Shown: positions 1 to 6,424 of the stretch, piece by piece | Position numbering within the stretch: the first letter of the stretch is position 1 | Layout: every line of letters begins with the position of its first letter | Assembly (NCBI GenBank): GCA_043729515.1 | Contig: JAYTLK010000191.1 | Span: forward strand, 1 to 17,363 | Direction: 5' to 3' | Source: JANXSS01 sp043729515 | Lineage (GTDB): Bacteria > Pseudomonadota > Gammaproteobacteria > Burkholderiales > Burkholderiaceae_D | Length of the DNA stretch: 17,363 nucleotides | Program-made: the position numbers and the translations under genes | Notes under the pieces: model-generated | The model's input: only the letters and a program-made list of their open reading frames with translations | What the model was told of the DNA's origin: nothing | Database searches by the model: none

Positions 1-81
1 CTGGCGGTCATACACCAGCGCTTCGGCCTGCGGCGAACGTTGCGCAGAGGCAACAATAAATTCGTGAAGTAGGTCAGTCAT
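1..81 (-). CDS. Acyl-CoA ligase (AMP-forming), exosortase A system-associated type, N-terminal fragment
   Basis: Reading leftward from the ATG at 81-79, an open frame of 27 codons runs off the window edge. It begins MTDLLHEFIVASAQRSPQAE and continues ALVYDRQ, which is how AMP-forming acyl ligases start: a short helix, then 'P-x-A-x-A-L-V-Y' leading into the first strand of the adenylation fold. An AGG (complement of 88-90) lies six bases upstream as a possible ribosome site. Ligases of this kind activate a carboxylic acid as an acyl-adenylate and pass it to CoA or a carrier protein. The ACP at 2946 and the paired hydrolases at 3206 and 4123 match the known neighbourhood of the exosortase A-associated ligase (TIGR03098). 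Only the first 27 residues are visible, so the family call leans on context; the catalytic motifs lie outside the window. Confidence 0.66.
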   Translation of the reverse strand, partial: MTDLLHEFIVASAQRSPQAEALVYDRQ

Positions 82-119
82 GCAAAACCTGTCTGTCGAG
101 GGAATCCACCATGCGAAAT

Positions 120-140
120 TCGGAAACGGGAAACGGGAAA
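120..140. repeat. Heptamer tandem repeat (CGGGAAA), about 3 copies
   Basis: Two perfect CGGGAAA units (127-133, 134-140) follow an imperfect unit TCGGAAA (120-126). The repeat lies in the ligase leader, about 40 bp upstream of that gene's start codon. Confidence 0.7.
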
Positions 141-518
141 TGCAGGCGATGTTGGTGGAGTAGGCACTTGCATCGGGCCGGCATGGCTGAACTGCGCCAT
201 GGCCATCGGCGACGCCGGCTGCGAGAGGACCAGTGATCGCGATCTGCAGACAGCAACCAAACGCGCAGCACTCCTGGCGGCACTGCGGACGTGATCTTAG
301 CATTCGGCCATTCGAAAACTTTGTTAATTATTGCTAAAAAACGCGCTAACACTTTGAAATCCGCTATCGTCTCACACCGGATTTCACCTCTGGCAGCGTG
401 GCTCCGGGCCGACCGTACCAACCTGTCGGGAACTGCACCAAACTTGGCAAACAAACAACATATGGTGGCGAATCTTCTGTATCCTTGCGCTGATTCGCCA
501 ATGTTTGCACGTTGTTAA

Positions 519-536
519 TGTTTTTCGCGAAAAACA
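519..536. promoter_or_regulatory. 18-bp perfect palindrome, candidate operator
   Basis: The sequence TGTTTTTCGCGAAAAACA is perfectly self-complementary (nine plus nine bases, CG/CG centre, flanking T and A runs). It lies 61 bp before the chosen aminotransferase start at 598, where a dimeric transcription factor could act on the operon promoter. It is not a typical intrinsic terminator, because the stem has no loop and no separate U tract follows. Which regulator would bind is unknown. Confidence 0.5.
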
Positions 537-597
537 AACAGCGAACCTTCACGAACGCATGGCGGAATGTTCGTCACGCCAGGAAAACGATATTGCA

Positions 598-1788
598 ATG
601 CAGGCTTATCCACCATCGCTCATCCCGACCCAACCGGTGCTTTCATTCGGCTCCTTCCGCGGCGGCACCCGCCGTGTACCGTCGGTCCTGGACGCCGGTG
701 CCGTGCGCTTCGTCACCAGTGGCCGGGTGGCGATCGCGCTGGCGCTGAAGCAGATGGGCATTGGTGCCGGCGATTCGGTCATGGTGCCCGCCTATCACTG
801 TGCGTCAATGGTCGAACCGGTGATCTGGTCCGGCGCCACGCCAGTGTTCTACCGCATCCATGCCGACACGTCGGTCGATCTCGACGACATCGCCAGCAAG
901 CTCGATGCAACCACGAAGCTGGTGATGGCCACGAATTATTTCGGTTTCCCGCAGAACCTGTCGAAGATCCGCGCTTTTTGCGACACCAACCGGTTGCTGA
1001 TGCTGGAAGACTGTGCCCATTCCTTCCTCGGGGAGCATGCCGGCAAATCAGTCGGCAGCTTCGGTGATTATGCAATCGCCAGCAGCATGAAATTTTTCCC
1101 GATCTACGAGGGTGGTTGCCTGGTGTCGTCGCGTCATCGGCTCGATACGGTCGCGCTGCATTCGGCCGGGATCGGCTTTGAAGCCAAGGTCGCCATCAAC
1201 ACGCTGGAGGACGGCTTCGAGTATCGTCGGCTCGGACCGGTGAAAATGCTGCTGCGCTTGCCGATGTTTCTGAAGAATTTTGTTTGGGGCAAACTCAAGG
1301 CGCGTGGCGGCGTTGCGCCGCAATCCCTGGCGCCGGGCTCGTCAGACGGGGGTTTTGGATTCGATCCGAACTGGCTCGACAAGCGCTCTTCCTATTTTTC
1401 ACGTTGCCTGCTGCGACTGGTGTCACGCGAGCGCATGGCTGCCCGGCGCCGGCAGAATTACCTGAAGTTGCAGGAGGCCGTGGCAGGCCTGCCTGATTGC
1501 CGCCCGCTGTTTCCGGTATTGCCGGAACGGGTCTATCCATGGGTGTTCCCGCTGCTGACCGACCAGCCGGAGCCGATTTTTCAGGTGCTCAAGGAAAGCG
1601 GCGTGCCGATCATTCGATTCGGCGAATACCTCTGGCCTGGCGTCGATGCCAGCGTCTGCGGCAATAGCGTCGACCTCTCGCGACGGGTATTGCAGTTCCC
1701 CTGTCATCAGGAATTGAAAGAAGAAGAAATCGACTGGATGATCAAGAAAATCAAGGAAGCATTGCTGACTCAGACGGTGGCGGCATGA
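598..1788 (+). CDS. DegT/DnrJ/EryC1/StrS-type PLP aminotransferase
   Basis: This predicted PLP enzyme would transfer an amino group, usually from glutamate, to a keto-sugar or similar substrate in the cytoplasm. From the start at 598 it is 396 residues, normal for the family. Visible family features are the N-terminal 'SGRVAIALAL' helix, 'VMVPAYHC', the cofactor-contacting aspartate in 'MLEDCAHSF' (Asp138), and the Schiff-base lysine in 'ASSMKFFPIYEGG' (Lys165). The frame is open back to an ATG at 505, but the start at 598 is preferred: AGGAAA (581-586) sits 11 bases upstream, and the extra 31 residues would read through the palindrome at 519-536 and look non-protein-like. It overlaps the next gene by ATGA. 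In this operon it probably provides an amine that the following GNAT protein acylates; the actual substrate cannot be read from sequence. Confidence 0.85.
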   Translation: MQAYPPSLIPTQPVLSFGSFRGGTRRVPSVLDAGAVRFVTSGRVAIALALKQMGIGAGDSVMVPAYHCASMVEPVIWSGATPVFYRIHADTSVDLDDIASKLDATTKLVMATNYFGFPQNLSKIRAFCDTNRLLMLEDCAHSFLGEHAGKSVGSFGDYAIASSMKFFPIYEGGCLVSSRHRLDTVALHSAGIGFEAKVAINTLEDGFEYRRLGPVKMLLRLPMFLKNFVWGKLKARGGVAPQSLAPGSSDGGFGFDPNWLDKRSSYFSRCLLRLVSRERMAARRRQNYLKLQEAVAGLPDCRPLFPVLPERVYPWVFPLLTDQPEPIFQVLKESGVPIIRFGEYLWPGVDASVCGNSVDLSRRVLQFPCHQELKEEEIDWMIKKIKEALLTQTVAA

Positions 1789-2888
1789 ACTGGACTCTAT
1801 TGCCGGCAAGCCGCCTGGCCGACCACGCCGGGCGCTGGCAGTCGCTCAATGACGACACCGGCGGATCACCCCTGCTCTCGCCGGATTTCGTGCTGCCCTT
1901 GCTGGAACAGTTCGGCACTGGCCGCGAACTGCTGGCGCTGTGCGAACTGAACGGGAAAACCCAGGCGATGGCGATCCTGACGCCGCGCGCAAAAGGTGTC
2001 TGGGATACGTTCCAGCCATCGCAGGCGCCGATCGGCCTCTGGCTGCATCGGCCTGGCAACGACTTGGCCGCACTCCTGTCAACGCTGCTGCGCGCGCTGC
2101 CTGGCTTTCCGTTGATGATCGGCCTGACTCAGCTCGATCCGGAGCTCACGCCGCGCCCGGTGCCCGAGGCCCGGCTGCGGATGATGGAGTACGTGCAGAC
2201 CGCGCGGGTGACGCTGGCGGGCAGCTTCGAGGATTACTGGAGCGCTCGCGGCAAGAATCTGCGCCAGAACATGAAGAAGCAGCGTAACAAGCTCGACAAG
2301 GAAGGCGTCTTGACGCGGCTTGAATGCAGCACCGCGCCGCAGGACGTGGCAGCGGCGCTGGCCGATTACGGCCGGCTCGAGAGCGCTGGCTGGAAGGCGG
2401 AGATCGGCACGGCGATCCATCCCGACAATGCGCAGGGCCGTTTCTACCAGCGCATGTTGGAGAACTTCGCCCGCCGTGGCGCGGCCCGCCTGTATCGCTA
2501 TTATTTCAACGAACGCGTCGTGGCAATGGACCTGTGCATCGAGGGGCCGGATCACATCGTGATCCTGAAGACGACCTATGATGAAAGCATCAAGGACGGC
2601 ACTTCACCGGCCTTCCTGCTGCGCCAGCAACAATGCGAACAGCTGTTTGCCGAGCAGCGACTGGCCCGCATCGAGTTCTATGGCAAGGTCATGGACTGGC
2701 ATCTGAAATGGACCGGCGAAGTGCGCATGCTGTATCACGTGAACTGCTACCGTTTCAGCGCACTGGCAAGTCTGCATGAACGCTTGCGGCCGAGGCCGGC
2801 CGCACCAGCCACACCAGCCACACCAGCCACGACACCTCCGGCGGCGGCTTCGCCGACGTCTGCGCCAGCCGCTGCTACCGATACCTGA
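1785..2888 (+). CDS. GNAT / BioF2-like (FemAB-related) acyltransferase
   Basis: The 367-residue protein resembles the BioF2-like acetyltransferase group (PF13480; relatives CelD and FemAB). The clearest signature is around residues 145-170, 'SFEDYWSARGKNLRQNMKKQ', a conserved W-x-x-x-x-x-x-x-R-x-x basic helix. A second GNAT-like half follows, with 'ARLYRYYFNERVVAMDLCIE', 'ILKTTYDESIKDGTSPAFLL' and 'IEFYGKVMDWHLKWTG'. These proteins move acyl or aminoacyl groups onto amines. The start overlaps the aminotransferase stop (ATGA), so translation is probably coupled. The last ~30 residues are Ala/Pro/Thr-rich low complexity, partly encoded by a 9-bp repeat. Being encoded between an aminotransferase and an ACP, it may use an acyl-ACP donor; that is inference. 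Confidence 0.75.
   Translation: MNWTLLPASRLADHAGRWQSLNDDTGGSPLLSPDFVLPLLEQFGTGRELLALCELNGKTQAMAILTPRAKGVWDTFQPSQAPIGLWLHRPGNDLAALLSTLLRALPGFPLMIGLTQLDPELTPRPVPEARLRMMEYVQTARVTLAGSFEDYWSARGKNLRQNMKKQRNKLDKEGVLTRLECSTAPQDVAAALADYGRLESAGWKAEIGTAIHPDNAQGRFYQRMLENFARRGAARLYRYYFNERVVAMDLCIEGPDHIVILKTTYDESIKDGTSPAFLLRQQQCEQLFAEQRLARIEFYGKVMDWHLKWTGEVRMLYHVNCYRFSALASLHERLRPRPAAPATPATPATTPPAAASPTSAPAAATDT
2803..2829. repeat. 9-bp tandem repeat (CACCAGCCA) x3 in the acyltransferase tail
   Basis: Three perfect in-frame copies encode the Pro-Ala-Thr stretch near the C-terminus of the GNAT-like protein. Copy-number change would keep the reading frame. Confidence 0.75.
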
Positions 2889-2910
2889 CACCTGACACCT
2901 GACATCTGAC
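2883..2910. repeat. 7-bp tandem repeat (ACCTGAC) x4 spanning the acyltransferase stop
   Basis: Three perfect ACCTGAC units and one ATCTGAC follow each other. The TGA stop of the acyltransferase is the TGA inside the first unit, so the repeat occupies the gene end and about half of the spacer before the ACP gene. Confidence 0.8.
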
Positions 2911-2945
2911 AATCCGAAGCCAGCTTCACGCTGGTTTCATCGACC

Positions 2946-3209
2946 ATGGAAACACCGATGCAATACCTCGAAGACGTCAAGAACATCCTGGCCGACGTAC
3001 TGGCGCTGGGCGAGCGCAAGGCTGCACTGGAGGCAGACTCGGGCCTGATGGGCAGCATTCCGGAATTCGATTCCATGGCCGTGGTCAACATCCTGACGGC
3101 GCTCGAAGAGCATTTCGGCATCGTCATCGACGACGATGACATCAGCGCCGCAACCTTCGAGACCGTCGGCAGCCTGACGACGTTCGTTGCCGAGAAACTG
3201 GCTGCGTGA
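2946..3209 (+). CDS. Acyl carrier protein
   Basis: This is an 87-residue acidic carrier protein of ordinary ACP length. The phosphopantetheine attachment site is seen in 'EFDSMAVVNILTALEE' (Ser43, in the usual D-S-M/L context), followed by the acidic third helix region 'IVIDDDDISAATFETVGSL'. It should carry an acyl group as a thioester in the cytoplasm, loaded by an acyl ligase such as the one at the left edge, and hand it to a transferase. The start may be 2946 or the ATG at 2958, which has GGAAA five bases upstream; the choice changes only four residues. The stop overlaps the next gene (GTGA). An ACP next to the two hydrolases is the arrangement known from exosortase A loci. Confidence 0.9.
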   Translation: METPMQYLEDVKNILADVLALGERKAALEADSGLMGSIPEFDSMAVVNILTALEEHFGIVIDDDDISAATFETVGSLTTFVAEKLAA

Positions 3210-4126
3210 ATCTGATGCCGCTGCCGCGCGCGCACGGTTTCTTCCTGCCGGTTCCTGGTGGCGAGCGCTATTGCCTGTATCACGCGCCCGCCACCGGTGG
3301 GACGCCACGCGGCGCCTGGCTGCATGTCCACGCGTTCGCCGAAGAGATGAACAAGTCGCGCCGCATGGCCGCGCTGCAGGCACGCGCCTTCGCGGCTGCC
3401 GGTCATGCCGTGCTGCAGATCGACCTGCACGGCTGTGGCGACAGCAGCGGCGATTTTTCTGACGCCAGGTGGGAAACCTGGCATGACGACCTGGAGCGCG
3501 CACGGCAATGGTTGGCGCAACGGCATTCGATGCCGCCAGGCGTATGGGGCACGCGCCTGGGCGGGTTGCTGGCGCTGGATTTCGCCACCCATGCGACGAC
3601 GCCGGTCGACGATGTGCTGCTGTGGCAACCGGTGCTCAACGGTGAACAGTTCATGACCCAGTTCCTGCGTATCCGCATGGCGGCGGACATGATGGGACAG
3701 GACGAAGCGATTGCGCCCGCCACGCCTTCCGGAACAGGCACCGGCGGCATTCGCCCTGCTGCCGACGGCAAGGCGCCTGCGGCCACCGTGACGACCCAAT
3801 CGTTGCGGGCTGCGCTGTCTGCCGGCGACAGCCTGGAAATCGGCGGCTACCTGCTGGCGCCGCAACTGGCCGGCGCCATCGATCGCTGCCGGCTCGCCGG
3901 CCTCGGCCGGCCCGGTTTGCGCGTGCACTGGTTCGAAGTGGTGAGTGAAACCGGTCGCGGCCTGCCACCGGCGGCCGCCACGGTTGCCGCGGCGCTGCGC
4001 GAAAAAGGCGTCGCGCTGCAGGTGCACCTGGCGCAGGGCGCGCCATTCTGGTCATCGCAGGAAATCGTCGAAGCGCCGGAACTCCTTGGCGCGACCCTCG
4101 CCATCACCGATGGCGTGGCGGCATGA
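3206..4126 (+). CDS. Exosortase A system-associated hydrolase 2 (alpha/beta-hydrolase fold)
   Basis: The 306-residue protein matches what is known of TIGR03101. The N-terminal strand pair leads to 'HVHAFAEEMNKSRRMAALQA', then 'LQIDLHGCGDSSGDFSD', both strong family landmarks. The position of the usual nucleophile elbow (G-x-S-x-G) reads 'GVWGTRLGGLLAL', with Arg117 where serine would be, so classical serine hydrolysis is doubtful. I recall an arginine here in other members but cannot check it. The function is unknown; the family co-occurs with ACP, acyl ligase and hydrolase 1. The GTG start at 3206 overlaps the ACP stop (GTGA); an ATG at 3215 is an alternative. The region around residues 170-195 is Ala/Gly/Thr-rich and may be a loop insertion. 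The end overlaps the next gene by ATGA. Confidence 0.85.
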   Translation: MNLMPLPRAHGFFLPVPGGERYCLYHAPATGGTPRGAWLHVHAFAEEMNKSRRMAALQARAFAAAGHAVLQIDLHGCGDSSGDFSDARWETWHDDLERARQWLAQRHSMPPGVWGTRLGGLLALDFATHATTPVDDVLLWQPVLNGEQFMTQFLRIRMAADMMGQDEAIAPATPSGTGTGGIRPAADGKAPAATVTTQSLRAALSAGDSLEIGGYLLAPQLAGAIDRCRLAGLGRPGLRVHWFEVVSETGRGLPPAAATVAAALREKGVALQVHLAQGAPFWSSQEIVEAPELLGATLAITDGVAA

Positions 4127-5085
4127 ACATCGTGCAGCGTGCCATTGGATTTCCCTGCCACGATGCCTGGCTGCAAGGCGTCCTGACCTTGCCTGCATCG
4201 CATGCGACGACGCTGGCAGGCATCGACGGCATCGACCACACCGTCAAGGCAGGCAGCACCCGCGGCGTCCTGGTCGTGGTTGGTGGCCCGCAGTATCGGG
4301 TGGGCAGCCACCGGCAGTTCCGTCTGTTGGCCGATCGGCTGGCTGCAGCCGGGATACCGGTGCTGCGCTTCGATTATCGCGGCATGGGCGACAGTGAAGG
4401 CGCGGTCCGCGACTTCGGCGACGTCGACGATGACTTGCGGGCAGCGATCGACCAGTTTTTTCGGGAAGTACCGAGCCTGGCTGAAGTGGTGATCTGGGGG
4501 CTGTGCGACGGTGCATCCGCCGCACTGTTCTATGCCCACCGCGACGCCCGGGTGCGCGGCCTGGTCCTGCTCAACCCCTGGGTGCGCACCGAAGGCGGCG
4601 AAGCCCGAGCCTTTCTAAAACATTATTATTGGTCGCGACTGCGCTCGCCGGCGTTGTGGCGCAAGATCCTGCTTGGCGGCTTCGATTTTCGCGGCGCTGC
4701 CAGCTCGCTGGTCGGCAAGCTCGCCGCCGCCACGCGCGGCACGGCTTCTGACGCTGCGGTCGGCGCCATCGGCGCGGCTGCGCCTGCTTTTGCATCTGCA
4801 TCCGCATCCGCATCTGCATCCGCTACAAAAATGGTGCCCCTGCCAGCACGCATGCAGGATGGCCTGGAGCGCTTTCGTGGCAAGGTGCTCGTGATTCTCA
4901 GCGGCAATGACCTGACTGCCCGTGAATTCTGTGACCTGACCGCCGGCTCGGCTGCGTGGCGGACACTATTGCGAGCGCCCCGTGTCGAGCAGCGTACCCT
5001 GGGGCCAGCCAACCACACTTTTTCCCGCCAGGACTGGCGCGACCAGGTCAGTGGCTGGACGGCAGACTGGATCGCGTCATGGTGA
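4123..5085 (+). CDS. Exosortase A system-associated hydrolase 1 (alpha/beta-hydrolase fold, Cys nucleophile)
   Basis: The 320-residue alpha/beta hydrolase matches the companion family TIGR03100. Landmarks in order are 'VVVGGPQYRVGSHRQF', 'VLRFDYRGMGDSEG', the nucleophile elbow 'VIWGLCDGASAALF' with Cys128 in the serine position, 'LVLLNPWVRTE', a late acid candidate in 'ILSGNDLTAREF', and the histidine in 'GPANHTFSRQDWRDQV'. A Cys-His-Asp triad, as in dienelactone-hydrolase-like or acyl-transferring enzymes, is therefore plausible. Residues 224-233 are five Ala-Ser pairs encoded by a hexamer repeat, inside an Ala-rich linker (about 205-238) likely to be a surface loop. It is coupled to hydrolase 2 by ATGA and overlaps the glycosyltransferase start by seven bases. 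Its substrate is unknown; an acyl-thioester or acyl-sugar bond is a reasonable guess. Confidence 0.87.
   Translation: MNIVQRAIGFPCHDAWLQGVLTLPASHATTLAGIDGIDHTVKAGSTRGVLVVVGGPQYRVGSHRQFRLLADRLAAAGIPVLRFDYRGMGDSEGAVRDFGDVDDDLRAAIDQFFREVPSLAEVVIWGLCDGASAALFYAHRDARVRGLVLLNPWVRTEGGEARAFLKHYYWSRLRSPALWRKILLGGFDFRGAASSLVGKLAAATRGTASDAAVGAIGAAAPAFASASASASASATKMVPLPARMQDGLERFRGKVLVILSGNDLTAREFCDLTAGSAAWRTLLRAPRVEQRTLGPANHTFSRQDWRDQVSGWTADWIASW
4792..4821. repeat. Hexamer tandem repeat (GCATCY) x5 encoding (Ala-Ser)5
   Basis: Five in-frame units (GCATCT or GCATCC) encode residues 224-233 of hydrolase 1. Unit loss or gain would lengthen or shorten a loop without a frameshift. Confidence 0.8.
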
Positions 5086-6359
5086 AGCGTGTCCTGATGG
5101 TGGCCTATCATTTCCCGCCGATGCGCGGCAGCAGCGGCATCCAGCGCACGCTGAAATTCGCGCAATACCTGCCGCGCTTCGGCTGGCAACCGCTGGTGCT
5201 GTCGGCGCATCCGCGCGCCTATGCCCGTACCGGCGACGACCAGATGAGCGAGATCGCAGCCGATCTGCCGGTCGAACGTGCCTTTGCCCTCGACACCTCG
5301 CGTCACCTGGCGTTCCGCGGAAAGTATGTCGGCGGCATGGCCCTGCCCGATCGTTGGAGCAGCTGGTGGCTGGGCGCCGTGCCGGCCGGCCTGCGCATGA
5401 TCCGGCGCTACCGGCCGGATGTCATCTGGAGCACGTATCCGATCGCCACCGCGCACCTGATCGGCTACACCCTGCACAAGCTGACCGGCCTGCCCTGGGT
5501 CGCCGACTTCCGGGACCCGATGACGGATGACGGCTATCCGCCCGATCCGGCGATGCGCCGCGTCTATCAATGGATCGAGAAGAAGACGCTCATGCATTGC
5601 ACCCGCGCCGTGTTTTCCACGCCGGGCACGATCCGTGATCATCTGCGGCGCTTCCCCGCCATTCCGCCGTCGCGCTTCGTGCTGATCGAAAACGGCTACG
5701 ACGAAGAAAATTTCGCCTCGGCAGCGACTTCGGCGATGCCGTCCCCGGCGCCGATCGCCGCATCGCCATCGACGCCCGTCGCAACGGCCCTGCGGCCGCT
5801 GCTGCTTGTCCACAGCGGCATCATCTATCCTTCCGAGCGGGATCCGATACCATTGTTCGAAGCGCTGTCGGCCTTGAAGCAGCGTGGCGCGATCGACGCC
5901 GGCCGCCTGCGCATCATCTTGCGGGCAACCGCCCATGACGATTACCTGCAGCCGCTGATCGACAAGAACGACATCGCCGACATCGTGCAGCTGGCGCCGC
6001 CGGTTGCCTACCGGGACGCGCTGAGCGAGATGCTGCAGGCAGACGGCCTGCTGATCCTGCAGGCGGCCAACTGCAACAGCCAGATTCCGGCCAAGCTGTA
6101 TGAATACTTGCGGGCGCAGCGGCCGATCCTGGCGCTGACGGATGCAGCCGGCGACACCGCGCAAAGCCTGCGCGAGGCCGGCATCGATACCATTGCCGCT
6201 CTCGATGTGCGCAGCGAAATCGAGGCAGGACTGGTCAGGTTCCTCGACCTGTTACGTGCTGGAACGGCGCCAGTCACGCCAATGGAGGCTGTCACGCAAC
6301 GTTCGCGTGAAGGGCGTACCCGGGAGCTGGCCGCATTGCTGGAAAGTCTGGAAAAATGA
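5079..6359 (+). CDS. Glycosyltransferase, GT4-like (GT-B fold)
   Basis: The 426-residue protein starts 'MVKRVLMVAYHFPPMRGSSG' and goes on 'IQRTLKFAQYLPRFGWQPLVL', the standard N-terminus of GT4-type retaining glycosyltransferases. 'WVADFRDPMTDDGYPP' and 'TPGTIRDHLRRF..VLIENGYDEENF' follow, and the C-terminal domain has 'LLVHSGIIYPSERDPIPLFEAL' and 'PAKLYEYLRAQRPILAL', where the nucleotide-sugar donor binds. It would add a sugar to a lipid-linked intermediate on the cytoplasmic face. The frame is open upstream to 4956, but that part is out-of-frame hydrolase sequence; ATG 5079 gives the proper family start. An Ala/Pro/Ser-rich insert sits near residues 212-233, between the two domains. Donor and acceptor cannot be assigned. 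Confidence 0.85.
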   Translation: MVKRVLMVAYHFPPMRGSSGIQRTLKFAQYLPRFGWQPLVLSAHPRAYARTGDDQMSEIAADLPVERAFALDTSRHLAFRGKYVGGMALPDRWSSWWLGAVPAGLRMIRRYRPDVIWSTYPIATAHLIGYTLHKLTGLPWVADFRDPMTDDGYPPDPAMRRVYQWIEKKTLMHCTRAVFSTPGTIRDHLRRFPAIPPSRFVLIENGYDEENFASAATSAMPSPAPIAASPSTPVATALRPLLLVHSGIIYPSERDPIPLFEALSALKQRGAIDAGRLRIILRATAHDDYLQPLIDKNDIADIVQLAPPVAYRDALSEMLQADGLLILQAANCNSQIPAKLYEYLRAQRPILALTDAAGDTAQSLREAGIDTIAALDVRSEIEAGLVRFLDLLRAGTAPVTPMEAVTQRSREGRTRELAALLESLEK

Positions 6360-6411
6360 AGCACGTCACTGTTTCACGCCGTTACCATGTCAGATCAATC
6401 GACTGTCCATC

Positions 6412-6417
6412 AGGGAG
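6412..6417 (+). promoter_or_regulatory. Ribosome binding site AGGGAG deciding the TPR protein start
   Basis: AGGGAG lies seven bases before the ATG at 6425. It favours this start over the in-frame ATG at 6356, which overlaps the glycosyltransferase stop and would put 23 polar residues before the signal peptide. Confidence 0.7.
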
Positions 6418-6424
6418 TCAACAA

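Larger units (their letters stand above)
82..597. promoter_or_regulatory. Divergent intergenic region between the acyl ligase and the aminotransferase operon
   Basis: About 515 bp separate two divergent start codons, so promoters for both directions should lie here. The stretch 300-365 is noticeably AT-rich against its surroundings. On the minus strand a TGC-TAAGAT (complement of 294-302) resembles an extended -10 element, but with no convincing -35 box. No plus-strand sigma70 promoter with both boxes well matched was found, and no sigma54 -24/-12 pair with correct spacing. Other structures are a CGGGAAA heptamer repeat at 120-140 and an 18-bp perfect palindrome at 519-536. Short open frames cross the spacer in several frames, but none has a ribosome site or recognisable protein, and they look like chance. 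Confidence 0.5.

Noticed and set aside
505..597. Upstream extension of the aminotransferase
   Set aside because: The extra 31 residues run through the perfect palindrome and do not resemble the family N-terminus; ATG 598 has AGGAAA upstream.
82..597. Sigma54 promoter (expected because PrsK/PrsR-type regulation is known for PEP-CTERM loci)
   Set aside because: GG and GC pairs occur, but none has the required ten-base separation; no claim made.
2747..4027. 426-codon open frame on the minus strand
   Set aside because: Antisense to the ACP and hydrolase 2 genes, with no domain or ribosome site; a composition artefact.
4956..5078. Upstream extension of the glycosyltransferase
   Set aside because: It would lie wholly inside the hydrolase 1 gene in another frame; the family N-terminus begins at 5079.
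4626..6164. 512-codon open frame on the minus strand
   Set aside because: Antisense to hydrolase 1 and the glycosyltransferase; it contains the Asp-Ala run that is the reverse of the Ala-Ser hexamer repeat and no recognisable domain.
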